Notes under the pieces: model-generated
The model's input: only the letters and a program-made list of their open reading frames with translations
The model's database searches: none
Told to the model about the DNA's origin: nothing
Source of the DNA: Morella rubra
Lineage: Eukaryota > Streptophyta > Magnoliopsida > Fagales > Myricaceae
Length of the DNA stretch: 64,000 bases
Assembly: GCA_003952965.2 (NCBI GenBank)
Contig: CM025851.1
Span: 1,447,501-1,511,500, forward strand
Direction of reading: 5' to 3'
In this document: positions 1-11,725 of the stretch, one piece after another
Numbering within the stretch: position 1 is the stretch's first letter
How the letters are laid out: each line of letters begins with the position of its first letter
Position numbers and translations under genes: made by a program

Positions 1-1339
1 GCGGTTTGGTTGGAGCTCCATAATGAGCACTGCCATACAGATTGTGCCCTTGCACTTTAAGGTCATATGGAGATGTCACTAAAAGGTTTCCATGAGTTGA
101 GTCAAAAACCATGACTGCTTCTTCATTACAAGGATTCCAGTCAAGTGACATTCTTGTGCAGGCTGGCTTTTGCTGTAGTGGAAGCACAGAAGACTGATCA
201 TATGAAGGATGCTTAATGTTTTCCGGTTTAGTGTTTGTGAGATTGACAGTTGTGATGTCATGGATGCTTGGCCTCCTCTTATCTTTCCCTCCTGAAAGCT
301 GCCTTATAAAGTACTTCTGAGCATGACTTGCCACTTGAGTTGGAGTCTTAGAGATTACATAATTCCGTGAGATATTTCTCCAGTCCCCTTTACCGTACTT
401 TAGAAGCCCCATCAGAAATCGCCTGTAATTGATTGCCAAACAACCCACGTCAAGAACAACAACGTGACATTAATCAAAAGAGTTCAATCTGCAGGTTAGA
501 CAACTTAGGATGAACGTGAAATTTAGAATGTAAACTTCAAAGTTTTAAAAAATACAATTTAAGGGACATTTTCAAGCCAAATTTCCAAGTTTGAACAGAT
601 GAGCGAGGTCGAATAAAGGAAGTACTTATTTGATTACTAACCAACCAGTGGAAAAATAAAGAAAGTTGCAGTCTTATATTCCTTATTGATTCAAACGGAT
701 GACCAACAGAAAAGAAACTCTAGTGAACCATGTACTTCTTGTTTTTATCTTCATTGAACTGCATGTGTAAGACACCAATTTGATAGTTTCACTACTAGAA
801 AAAAGGATTTTTGAGAATCCAGCATAATACTTCTTGTTTCTTAGCTTTTTCATCGGTTGAGTAGATGAATTATTGAATACGTAATGCGTTCTCACACCTA
901 GAAACAGGATCTTAAAAGAAACGAAAATTTTTTTCTGGGGAAGTCACCTGTGCTCTTCTTCTGTCCATGGAACCCCTTTCTTCCTTTCCTGATCAGGACT
1001 CCGAGCTGTCGAAGGCTTTCTTCTATACGCTTCGAAGTTGCGATTCTCCACTAACTCCAACGTGAAAGAAGAGGTGAGGTAACCGGGAATCGGAACGAGT
1101 CCTGCTTCTATATCACTAACATCATCTTCCAATTCCTTGTACTGCTTGATCACATCCCACACCGTCTTCCCCGGTATCATTTCTGCCACTTTTATCCACC
1201 GGTCAGGCGTGTTCTCATCGTATATGGCAAGAGCGCTCTCAAACTTCTTGTTCTCTTCTCTAGTCCATTCCGTGTTCTGGCTCGGTTGGATAAACCAATT
1301 TGAGTTTGACATACACGAAGCCGGATACAGAGTCTCCAT
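1..1339 (-). CDS. DIVARICATA-like MYB transcription factor (3' end outside window)
   Basis: Nuclear DNA-binding regulator with two MYB/SANT domains. Exon 1 (948-1339) starts at METLYPASC and holds the first SANT domain ([18 protein letters not shown] onward), a DIV-type linker ([13 protein letters not shown]) and the start of the second domain ([10 protein letters not shown]). The intron is 423-947 (donor CAG/GTGA, acceptor CAG/GCGA, phase 2). Exon 2 (1-422) continues with [19 protein letters not shown] and the diagnostic SHAQKYF motif, then [13 protein letters not shown], and is still open at base 1, so the C-terminus is missing. The family includes Antirrhinum DIVARICATA and Arabidopsis paralogues, which typically bind I-box-like GATAA motifs; target genes cannot be read from the sequence. 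The ATG at 1339 was preferred over an in-frame upstream one at 1384 because family members start close to the SANT domain. Confidence 0.93.
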
Positions 1340-3697
1340 AGTTTCTAGCACTAATATCCAATAACAGCGAGATAATTTAAGCAAGAAGCATTGAGATTGT
1401 GCTTTTAAAGTGAGAGAATGTGAGAAACAGAGGCAAACGGCAGGGAGAATGTAATCTTTATAATGATTTAAAAGGTAGGGAACTCAGAATCATTTACTGG
1501 GAATCAAGTATCTCCTTTTCTTAATGGCATCAATAGAGGAATCTTAAAAAGACCCCAACTTTTAAGAATCGAAAGGAATCTGGAACACGAGAAATCTGGT
1601 TTTGTTGCTTTGGTATAAACGCCAATAGAGAGAGAATCAAACCCAGATGGAAATTTTGAATTTGAAGCAGAGAAGCTGAAAACTTTTAGAAGAAACGAAG
1701 CTCAAAAGTGAGATTTTTGATGCTACTCAGGTTACCACTCTTAGTCCACAAAGTGGAAGACAACTATTTCAAACTAAGAAAAAGAGAGAGAGGGAGAGAA
1801 TATGAACAACCAAGTCGAGCAATAGATGGATTCTTGCGAATCTGGAAGGAAAAAGCGGGAAACAGTTTTCTTTTCCCCCTTGGTTTCTTTGAGGAGAAGA
1901 AAGGGAAAGGCAAATCTATAATTATAGACACACTGGAGAAAAAAGACGGCGAGTGAGCAAGCGGGGAACAAAGATATGAATCTGAACCTGTTGAGATTTC
2001 TCGGGTAGTTGTGGATGAATTCAAAAGACAGAAGAATCTGGTAGAGAATAGGAGAGCAAGTTGAGAGTAGGAGTTTGGCAGTCTTACACGTACTGGCCTA
2101 GCCACGGGGTTCCATCTTCCTATTATAGGCTGCTTAATCATGTATTTTAGCTTTGAGAAAAATACAACAATAGTTTTTACATTTTTACAATATAAATTAT
2201 TAATTTTGACACATTATATTTTTTAATTATTAATTTTTGATATTTTATAATTTTTATCAAATTTTTAAATTAAAATAACGATAATGTCCTTGACTCATTT
2301 TACATATATTAAAAATATTATTGTCAATTCATTAATTTCTCAATGATATTATTATCAAATGGAGGATGTAAAATGTTTAATATTAGTAGTTGGAGGGTGT
2401 AATGTGTCAAAGTGGATAGTTTAAGTTGCAAAATGTCTAACATTGGTAGTTTGAGGATGCAATGTCTTAAATATGATAATTTAAAGTGCAATGTATCACT
2501 ACCATAATAATTTGTAGGTGAAAAGTGTATTTTCCTCCTTAATTTTATTACCTCAGAAAAAAAAGAAAGGTAAAGGACTTTCTCATCTTTTCTTTTTGCT
2601 TTCTTTTCCTTTTTCGAAAGGGCCAAATTATGCCGTCAAATTAACGTCCCAAGGTGTGATTAGTCTCCCAGGGTTTTAATTAGTTTAAGGTAAATCAACT
2701 AGTACGGTGTTGGCTGATACCTTTTAATCAAATCCCAAGGAGATTGAGTTCTCCACTAGGGCCGGCTTAATAAAAATAGATGTTTACTTAAAAATACTCT
2801 TGTATGTAATTAAAATTACATGCGTTCTTTCATAAAATAGAGTTACCATGAATTTTGAGCTTAAGCAATTTTTGAGGCCTTAATAGAAAAATTATTTCAT
2901 AGGACAAAAGCTTCATATGTGATATATATAATTTTTCCCCTAAGTATCACTCTTACTTGGGGCTTTTTTCTTCTTCTTAAATTAAATACTTTTAAATGGG
3001 GTCTTATTTGGGGGTAATGACCTGAAGCAGTCGTCTGGCTATCCCTTGAGCCTATCCTAATTCTCACCCTTTTATGCCCTCTAGCCTCTCTGCGATCCAA
3101 ACTCTCAAAGGTGTGGAATAAACAATCTTTGAAGTGTAAAAATCGCGCCTATTCTAGAGAGCGGCATTGCCTTCTCTTTAGAATTCCCTCCCCCCACCAC
3201 GGCCTCCCGACAGTAGGTGGAGCTCCTCCTGCCGTCCTCCTTCTCTTACCCTTTTGTGGTCGGAATCCTCCATTTCCGATTCTTTTCTAAGTTTTGTTTT
3301 GAGAGGCTTGGTGCTCATACACGACTGACAAGGATGATTTCTGTGTTGTGTTGACCGAAGAACACGTATGCACTAGCCAGCAAATCTCCTAACTCGGGTC
3401 AAAAGTCTGCGTAGTTCTTTAAAGTATGTACCTACTCCATAAAATTAATGAGTGTGTTACTGTTATGACAAAAAAAAAAAAATAGTGCAAAGGAGCTTCA
3501 TTATCGTAATTAAAATAAGGCTAGTGGCAAGCCATGGGCAATTTTGGGCCTGAGATTTCTTAAGCAATTAAACGCAGAGAAATTTTATTCTAATTTTTTT
3601 TCGGAAGGATTTGTACGTTCTTTTGGCGATTTTATAAGGTCAATTCAAAATATTTAATTTGGATTTAAATTATATTATCATCCCTAGCTAAGCAGAT
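1340..3697. other. intergenic / MYB gene upstream region
   Basis: The first 700 bases are probably the promoter and leader of the MYB gene, with GA-rich stretches near 1785-1800. From about 2150 it is AT-rich and holds a 30 bp tandem repeat (listed separately). Open frames here, such as 1764-2141 minus, have low-complexity Ser/Phe/Leu-rich translations and no recognisable domain. No other gene seen. Confidence 0.5.
2360..2502. repeat. degenerate 30 bp tandem repeat, about 4.7 copies
   Basis: Units start at 2360, 2390, 2420, 2450 and 2480 with an exact 30-base spacing. Each follows the pattern TTGAGGATGCAATGT..TA..GTAG with many substitutions but almost no length change. Because 30 is a multiple of three, the minus-strand translation repeats as a ten-residue block (for example CILKLPMLDI then LQLKLSTLTH). 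Confidence 0.75.
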
Positions 3698-3770
3698 GCG
3701 CCTGTAGCTCAGTGGATAGAGCGTCTGTTTCCTAAGCAGAAAGTCGTAGGTTCGACCCCTACCTGGCGCG
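3698..3770 (+). tRNA. tRNA-Arg (anticodon CCU)
   Basis: A 73-nt cloverleaf with no intron. The acceptor stem GCGCCTG pairs with CTGGCGC (one U-U mismatch at pair 6), the D arm is GCTC..GAGC, the anticodon stem is TCTGT/GCAGA with loop TTCCTAA, giving anticodon CCU. The T arm is GTAGG-TTCGACC-CCTAC and the discriminator base is G. Internal promoter A box (TAGCTCAGTGG) and B box (GGTTCGACC) are intact. CCA is not encoded, as expected for a nuclear gene. Confidence 0.96.
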
Positions 3771-4195
3771 GTGCCAGGAATCTATCTTGTTGCCCTCAGC
3801 TCACTATGCACGTCCAACTCCACTCTGTTTCGGAGTTTTTGCAAGTTCCTATTTCGTAGTCGATGCAATCACACTGTCTAATGGAAAAAAGGAAAGTTCG
3901 AAAGTTCCAATTCCAAGCACATATACTCTTATATGCACTCAAAAGTATGATTCCAACCCAGAAAAAGGAAAGAAGGAAGAAAATAAATTGTACAACATTG
4001 CTGTCTTGCTTATTCACTCTTTTTGCCCGGGTCCTCCCTGTCTTCTCCCGAAAACAACCAACCACCTCTTTGTTGTTATCACCTATTTTCAAGTTTTTGT
4101 GCATATTTACCAGACTTATATCCTACAAATTTACAATGTCTCTTCCGAGATCTAGTCCCAAGAATGGATGTAAAAACTGAGTGGAATTCGAAATT
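3771..4195. other. spacer between tRNA and laccase 3' end
   Basis: Non-coding in my reading. It should contain the 3' untranslated region of the laccase gene, which is read from the other strand. No motif beyond that was recognised. Confidence 0.4.
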
Positions 4196-7051
4196 CTAGC
4201 ACTGGGGAAGGTCGCCAGGGGGCGGTAGCAGAGTCTCGTTCGGGCCCTTACCATTGTCTACTAGGAATGCCATCTTAAGTCCCCAAGTTGTGTGTACTTC
4301 CAAATGACAGTGCAAGAACCAGACCCCTGCATACCAAGAGGAGGATATTGGAACAACATTAGGACACACTCGCTAAGAATAATTTGGACAACTTCAAGAG
4401 TTTATGGTCTGTAACTGTCGCAGAAGGTTCCTCTGTAGTCTCAGTCCGTGTGCTTTGTTATGCCACTTCTTTGAATGGCCCTTGTTTATTTCTGAAAACA
4501 TAGCCAGCGCATGTTTTTTTACTTTTACTTTGCGTGGCATTATTGGTGGTACCAACAAAATTGGAAAACCTTTTTAGCTTTCTTCCTTGCCAAGGCACAC
4601 TAGAAGGTGCAGCCTCATTATCAAGAAAAGACTGACGAATACGGAATTCGTTTTCCAACTGTGTCACTATTTCTGGAATTGATACCGATCCTTAAAATAT
4701 GATAAAACGAGAAAAACATTCCGGAAAGAAGAGACAAGACGAGGGTGAAAGATTTACCTGGATTATCTGCCCTGAATCTGATTGCAGTCCATCCAGCAGT
4801 TGGTACTGCAACTGTGTTCCTCTCAACAGGGTCAACGAGATTAAATTTCTTTGGGTCCTTGTTTGGATTAAAGTTCCCCAATCCCTTCCCAACCACATAG
4901 AAATTATACCCATGCAGATGGGTGGGATGGTTCTCCGGTGCTATTACAGCAGTGCCTTGTAACACAACTTGGACTGTTGAGTTATAGGCCAGTCTATATA
5001 ACCTTGTGCCATTCGTAGTCTGGATATTAGACGGAGAGGTACCAGTATAGTTAAAAGTTATTGGCGGGTTTCCTGGAAAATCATCTGTGAAAACTCCTCC
5101 TATGTTATGGTAATGTGCTTGAAGCAGAGCTATAGTTGGCAGAACAAAGCTGACATTGTTAATATCTCCGACAAGCTTGCTCCCATTAACACATGTGGCA
5201 CATGGGTTAACCCCAACGCCCATGGTGAACAAAAGAGAATGGTCTATGTTTAATGGAACTTTGGCTGGGTATTGATTTGAATTAAGGCTTCGAAGTGAGT
5301 CAATGAAGGCAGAGGTTACTGGAGTTGCATTTTGAGGAGGAACACTGGTTAAGATGGTTGGGGGATTAGCAGGGGTGCCTTTGTAGCGCAATGTAGCGTA
5401 ATTGGTCAAGTTGTCAAGGGCAATCGGAGCATCCATGAAAGGTGTGATCGCTATTAAGTACTTGCCAATATTCTGACTAGCAGTTAGAAGGGCATTTGTG
5501 GTTTGGCCGGGACTGATGAATATTGTGTCGGTTTGGAAGGGCTTAGTGTAGGAGGCATCAACTTCTACAACTGTTAGATTATGCCGAGCAATTCTGAAGA
5601 AGAGCTCATCATTCAATGCCGCATTGATGATGCGTAGCAAATATGTCTTCCCACTCTCAACATGTAAAGTGTAACCTCCTGCAATTTGAAAGCAAAAACC
5701 ATGTCAAACCCTTTTCTTGTGGGGAAAATTAGATGGCAAGAAAGGATCAAATTTCACCTGAGAGAGAGAGAGGATTAACAACTTATTGGTACATCAAATA
5801 TTCTAAGTTGGAAACATTATTACAATCTTTTGGGTAAATTTTCTTTATAAAAGTTTATCTCTCATATTTCCATTTAAATTTTTTTTCTCATATGATCTGT
5901 TTGTTTTTTGGGCTTTCTCATATCTGTTTCGATTGTTTTTGTGTCTCTTCGATCGATAAAAGATATGCATGTTAGCTCTGGATACATAACAGGGATATGC
6001 ACACCCCATGTGATCGGTACGTATACCCTGAGAAGAGCAACCAGGAACGGGTCCTGGATGACCATTAATGGTGTGTGCATCTGATACATTTGGTGGCAAA
6101 CCCGATTGCATAGATTGATTGACGACAGCTTCAACGTCCGCTTTCCACCATTCAGCTACAAGTAAAGGAATAAGAAGTATATCAGAACATCAGCAATACA
6201 GTACGAGGTATATTGAAGATCGAGTTCCAAAAAGCAGTTGAAATTCTTATTGAAATCATTCCAATTGATCAGTTAATTTGGAGCTCACATAAAATGATGA
6301 TTTTTTCCTTGTCAGGTTGTGGGAATGGGTAAGGAATGCCTCGCTTGGGCAAGATAACAATAGCACCGTGCACTGATGCTCTCAGCCAAGATATATGTGC
6401 ATGCCATAGAAGCGTGCCTCTTTGTCCTGTCAAGGTGAAGTTGTAGATATAGTTCTGCCCAGGCTGTATGGGACATTGAGTGATGTATGCTGGCCCATCC
6501 GCCCAACAAGTATGAAACTGCCTTACCCCATGCCTGCCATTACAAAGATATATGATCATTGGCTGCAATATTTAGTCTACCACTAGTCAATTTTAGTAAG
6601 ATTTTGTTTAGCTTTAACGCGTTGGGCCTGTAGATTATATCTGAATTGTTCTCACCAGTGGATTGTGACATTGTGTGTAACGTGGTTGCTGACCCTAACG
6701 ATGACGGTATCATCTTCCCTCGCATAGAGAGTTGGCCCCGGGAATTGCCCGTTGACAGTAAGAAGGGGTTTTGTTGCACAAAGCTTTGTTGTGTTCTTCA
6801 AGACCACCTACATACAGAGTAGCCAGTGAGCTTTCAAGCATGGCCTTTTCACCTTTACCGGCAATGCCCATACCGGTGCATGCTTTCTTACTTGACAAAG
6901 CATTGTATAAGGTTCTATGTTCTGCGAACCCATGCAACGAATTAGTATTGGTTTAGGTACTTACACTGAACTTGTAGTGACGAATCAAGGACTCAACTAA
7001 TGCCGGAAATAAGAAAGCTCCCAGTAACATTGTCAGAAACCTACGATCCAT
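4196..7051 (-). CDS. laccase (secreted multicopper oxidase, p-diphenol:O2 oxidoreductase)
   Basis: Apoplastic enzyme that oxidises monolignols and other phenols while reducing O2 to water. Six exons: 6965-7051, 6656-6807, 6289-6533, 6027-6155, 4758-5678, 4196-4326; together 1665 nt, 554 residues, typical of plant laccases. A signal peptide opens the protein ([20 protein letters not shown]). All copper-ligand motifs are intact: HWHG (His79, His81), WHAH (His124, His126), HPTHLHG (His455, 458, 460) and HCHLEVH (His517, Cys518, His519, His523). The axial type-1 position is Leu528, as usual for plant laccases. The mature C-terminus ends PPGDLPQC. Many Asn-X-Ser/Thr sites fit a glycosylated secreted protein. 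A possible miR397 site lies in exon 5. The LAC4/LAC10 group is suggested only by its neighbourhood next to a DIV-type MYB; the exact orthologue is not fixed. Confidence 0.96.
5609..5629 (-). promoter_or_regulatory. possible degenerate miR397 target site in laccase exon 5
   Basis: The stretch encoding IINAALND corresponds to the region where plant laccases are usually cut by miR397. Against the miR397a sequence as I remember it, 17 of 21 positions are Watson-Crick, two are G:U and two are mismatches (miRNA positions 6 and 12). The seed mismatch makes regulation uncertain. Confidence 0.35.
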
Positions 7052-9157
7052 GCTCGACTTTCTTTCTCTCTCTCTCCCTAGCCTGCAAGGAGCTTTATGA
7101 TTGACTTAATTGAATGGACATACCACCTCAACTTTAAAGCCGAAGAGATCTTTGATGTTGCGTCGTTTTACGACGGTAGGTGAATGGAGAGTTGCAGCCA
7201 GAACCTTTACCTAGTTTTCTTCCATGCTACACAATGTAGGCTGTCCATTTGTGCAGTGTGTAAGCATTACGCTCTTGTTGCCATTTTCAAACGACTGATA
7301 CCCATAAGAGAGTTGAAACATACCGCTCAACTACACAACTCCCCCTAATTAGTGACAATTTTCGTATTTTTAATACTTCTAGGCATATAGACAAGTCCTG
7401 TATTACAAGTAATGAGATTTTAAACTCATGTTATGTCCTTCCTGATTATGACAAAACACAATACGATAGAGTCCTGCTGTGCAGCACAAATTGCATGCAT
7501 TCAACGTGATGACTCGAATACGACCTCGTTTTATGATTATCTTTCTTAAATTCTTACTAACTATGCAAAATTTGGGAGGGACTTAGCTAAATCCAATCCC
7601 TCACGACCAAAAACTAGAGAGAGAGAGAGAGGAAATAAAAATATGAAACCAGGTCCGCCTTGTCCTATTAGGTATATGCATTGGCAGCAAATGCTGGCCT
7701 TCCAGAAGGGTCTTAAAAGAATTCGAGATGGAGATGGTGGCGGTGGGTAATTGTCCACAAGTAGTGTTTGAAATCTTTATCAAGCGAAAATTTTCTAGCT
7801 GAGCAATAGTTTTCAGGTCATGGACTGGAATGGCTTCATTTGCTGTCCAAAAGCTTAAAAGGATGTTAGATGGGGGCTTGTAGAGTAACAGCTCACCTCC
7901 CCTGCAAGTTTCGAATCCCACATCTCTATCACTATGACTTTTCAAGTCTGAGGTAATTTCTTATCATCCCTTTCTTTATGAGGTATGTACCAAGAACAAA
8001 ACCTCCTACAAAGCGACAAATTCTCTCGGTCCAACGTTTTTTCAATTGTGTTTTGGAAACCCACATTTTTCTCGTTATCCTCTCTATGAACATCGACTCC
8101 GAAATAGTTACCCAAAAACTTACGCCTTTCACAAAAACAAGAAAGGTGTGGAGTGGATCGATGTTCTCTTCGAACTCACAAAAATGGATTGGTTTGAAAA
8201 CTACCTGACTCCAGCTAGCTCTTTCCTGGCTTGATATTTAAGTTCTAACTATTTGAAGAAGGACGACCTGTTAATTAAGATTGTATTCACATCATGTTGG
8301 TGCCAAGAGGAAGGAGTAGGCTATATTGGGGAAATGCAAGAGTGCTTATAAGTCAATCCATATTAGGGAAACGCAATACTGCTTGTAAGACAAAAAAGTA
8401 GAAGCTTACCGGGGGATAGCTTCAAGGCTTAATTATGTTCTTGATGATTTACTATATCCAATAACCATCTTCGAAGGGAGAATGCACGAGATATAATTTC
8501 CACTTGTTCCAAATTGGTCTTGCCGCAATATTTGTATGAAGGTGGACAGATAAATAGTATGTAAACATTCCCTGAGAAATAGGCACATGATCTAGGATAT
8601 TCAGGACAAGAAAACCTCCATGATAACTCGCCACCTTATAGTAAATAACATCCAGCCAAGACTTAGTGTAGTATATTAATGCTAGCGATTTTCATTTATT
8701 AATGAGGGCTAAAGTCCAAAATTGCTTGATGTGGGCATTGCAGCAGTTCCTTGATGTGGGCATTGCAGCAGTTCCTTGCTATCCAGGCCAGGGTCTGGAC
8801 CGAGGAATTTTTAGAGAAAGTTATAGCAGAATTTCCTCAAGAACTTTAGATTGCACTATGTTTTATATGTATTAGTCTTTGATGGTGGTTGTTAGGAGGT
8901 ACAATAAAAGGAATACTATGCCTTCAGGACTAGTAGTCTTCGCTCCTACTTTTACTTCGAAAGCACAATTCTTAAGGAGATACATGCTGAGACGATAGCG
9001 ATAATTTATGTTGGTGTTGGTGTTGTTGTTCTCCACGAGAACTCAACCCTTCCATTTCCAAGTCACGCCAAACTTGAATATGCCCAATCAAACCCACGTT
9101 TTACAGAATAGCTTAAAACTTGGTCGGCCTAAACACAGGAAAAGAATATTAGTCCAC
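7052..9157. other. intergenic region, laccase promoter side
   Basis: Contains the laccase promoter and leader (CT-rich stretch near 7060-7080) and the downstream flank of SBPase. Apart from a two-copy 25 bp tandem repeat at 8725-8774 I see no gene, RNA or mobile element. Open frames are short and unlike any family I recognise. Confidence 0.5.
8725..8774. repeat. 25 bp perfect tandem duplication
   Basis: The unit CTTGATGTGGGCATTGCAG plus CAGTTC occurs twice head to tail (8725-8749, 8750-8774), and the first four bases of a third unit follow. Non-coding context. Confidence 0.85.
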
Positions 9158-11640
9158 TTAAGCAGCAGCTCCAACAGGTACGCCAGCCTCGAGCCTGGAG
9201 GATCCATATAGAGTTTTCTCGAATCGGATGACCTCATTCTTTGATCCATAAGCAACTTGAGTTCTCTCGTCAAGACCAGAGATTACTTTGTCTAGAACAG
9301 ACTGTTTGCCATCACTGCTGTAACCTCCAGCGTTCTCAATCAATAGCCCCAAAGGAGCTACCTCAAATAACAGTCTCAGCTTAGCTTTGGAAGATGGGGA
9401 TATCACATTGGTAAAGATACCTTTCTCTTTTACGATAATCTGCAGGGAGAAACAATGCTTGAACACATTAAATTGTGTCTCCCATTAAAGCCAATTGGAA
9501 TAGAAAGTCACTACAGCTTTTTCGCAAATCACAGATTAAAAAATGGAAACACGTTGTATGAAGGCAAAGGGAACACCTGGTTAACGTCTGGTACCATTCC
9601 TCCGGTGTATCTTAATGTGTACTTCTCATTTACATAGTAATTGATCAGCTGTTGGGTGACAAAAGAAAAAGCCAATGAGCCGTCTGCAGGAAGAGTATCC
9701 CTGAAATATCAACGCCTTAACTTGAAGTAATTAGTCAGACCTTGTTGTATTCAGGGTTGTCAAACGTGGCTCTCAAATTTCCAGGGGAGAATAGTTTTCC
9801 TTCGCCAATTTCTGTTGTGTCCTTGACGTGTTGCCATTTACCTGACACAATGCACCATGTGAAGCGACAGAGAAAGAGATACCTTTTACATTTGAAAAAC
9901 AGATGCCATTAGGCCAGCTAGGTGATAGGAAGAGCTTGATTTAATTATGTAAGTTATGTCTAACCAAACTAAAGTAGAAAAGATTACAAAAAGAAGTACT
10001 TCCAGCCATCTTCCATTGAAACTGGAACATGATTAGTTGTTAAAAGCAAACCTTCGTCGAGAAGAAGGAACTCATGGGTGCCGGGGAAGCCTTTAATAGC
10101 AAGAACGTATGTAGTTCGAGGACCATAAATTCCCATGGCTGCAGCGACTTGATCTCTTCCCGTAACCCCAGTCAACTTGTCCCCAGGCCACACTCCAAAG
10201 ATGGTGCCTACTGTGAAATTTGTGTCGACAATACTGGAGCCATCAAGTGGATCAAAAGCAACACTGAATCCCCCTGTTCATAGTGTGAATTCTCATAAGC
10301 TGCTTGTACAAATATTCTTCTGGATACTATGATTTTCTAATGTTGAGGACTAATATCACTGTATCAGAAATTAATTTTTAACAGTTGACAAGTTTCAGAC
10401 CTTCAACCGGGCCTCCCATGTCTTGGAGTTCGGGAACTTCTTCAGAGCAAGCATATTTGCAGAAGTGCGAGTGAGTTAAGGCCTACAGAACAGAAATCAG
10501 AGACATTAGCTTTAGAGCTGATTCTGAAATCGAGATACATTCAAGAATCAGGAGTAAATATGGGGAAAACGAGTCCTGATTGAACATGATGAATAGCTTC
10601 TCGCACAAATTTTAGATTATGTCAGAGTCCAATAGCATCAAAGAGTGTTTGCAGTACGATTGAGCCTAAACAAATGGTAGGTGTAAAGGTCAGAAATGTT
10701 GCACAATTTTGTACTTGTAAGCACGTCTAAGACTCTATGCACTACATCTTCGGCATAATTTTTCCCTACATCAGAGACCTGCACTCTTTGCCCTTCATCT
10801 CACATAGACTAGTCATGAAGAAAACCACCCTCTCCCACCACCCCCCCCCCCCCCCCCCTCCCGCGGGGTGTCGGTGGGTCTAAGTTAACCTCAAAAAGAA
10901 GCTTGTCGGCTAGCATATCCACAGCGAGCTGCTCATTCCAAAGGAATTCACACATGCTGTTCCTCCACAAGAAGCTGTCCTCACTTTGAAAGATATGGTC
11001 CTCAATGCTTCTCCCATGCACATCATCAACCTGATTAGTCCCTTATCTGGCGTGGCCTTTGCAAGGAACACTTCCTACAGTCACAAAGTCATTCAAATCA
11101 TATTTTATCCGTTCTCTTCAGTTTCCTTCTCCATGCCTAGATTTCACAACGCGGTTAACTAAAAACCTCTGTCACTAGCTCTTGACAAATTAGGCTAATG
11201 AAACAGAACTAGTTTCCATGTAACTTACCAAGCTATCGCCAATCGCGCATCTTGTTACAAGGGAAGAGTTCTTTGTCTTTGAAACTTTCACTGAGGATTT
11301 TGGCACCACTCGTAATGACTCCCCAAAGAGCGAGCTTGATTTCAAACTCTGCCATTCATAACACCCGTTTACACATTTGCCACACCATATAATTTGAGGT
11401 ACCAAGTACGATATGCCATTTGGAAATATTCAATAATTTCCTTCAAATGGAAGTAAATATAAAACAGTTGACATGCATAGATGCACCCATATGCAGTATT
11501 GGAACTCCAGTTTTTCATACCCTGGAGCTGAAAGATGGGGGGGAGATGGCTCTTGGAGATATCAGCGCAGTTGAATGCTGAGAATGAGCAGTGCTAGGCA
11601 AGAATGCCCCGCGAGTGTAGCACGCCATGCCGGTCTCCAT
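9158..11640 (-). CDS. SBPase: sedoheptulose-1,7-bisphosphatase, chloroplastic (one-base frameshift in exon 3 as given)
   Basis: Calvin-Benson enzyme of the stroma that removes the C1 phosphate of sedoheptulose-1,7-bisphosphate to regenerate RuBP. Eight exons: 11521-11640, 11229-11348, 10890-11074, 10401-10482, 10052-10273, 9741-9841, 9577-9648, 9158-9439. Exons 1-2 give a transit peptide ([11 protein letters not shown]..., [14 protein letters not shown]...). FBPase-family motifs follow: [14 protein letters not shown] and the metal/substrate-binding [14 protein letters not shown] region. The C-terminus ends GVPVGAAA. Exon 3 is 185 nt, one short of 62 codons: between 10936 and 10937 one C (plus strand) is missing, turning NSFGDEQ out of frame into a stop. 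With that base the protein would be 394 residues, the normal family length. The eroded second copy at about 11900 keeps the in-frame version, so the deletion may be a sequence error. A 20-base poly-C run sits in intron 3. Confidence 0.93.
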
Positions 11641-11725
11641 GCTCGAAAATACCAAACCCACCTCTGTGCAATTGGAGCGTCACTCGGTTGCAGTATCTCC
11701 CACAGCGCGTTATTGCATTCTCTTT
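11448..11725. repeat. 278 bp perfect direct repeat, copy 1 (contains SBPase exon 1)
   Basis: Identical by eye to 12189-12466, 741 bases further on. It covers part of intron 1, the whole of exon 1 with the ATG at 11640 and about 85 bases of leader. Outside this block the two sides diverge abruptly into short-deletion versions of each other. Confidence 0.93.

Noticed and set aside
1764..2141. 125-codon minus-strand frame upstream of the MYB gene
   Set aside because: Ser/Phe-rich translation of CT-rich leader DNA; no family resemblance. More likely 5' untranslated region.
2360..2502. CRISPR-like periodic repeats
   Set aside because: Units are directly adjacent without unique spacers, and the context is a plant nuclear genome.
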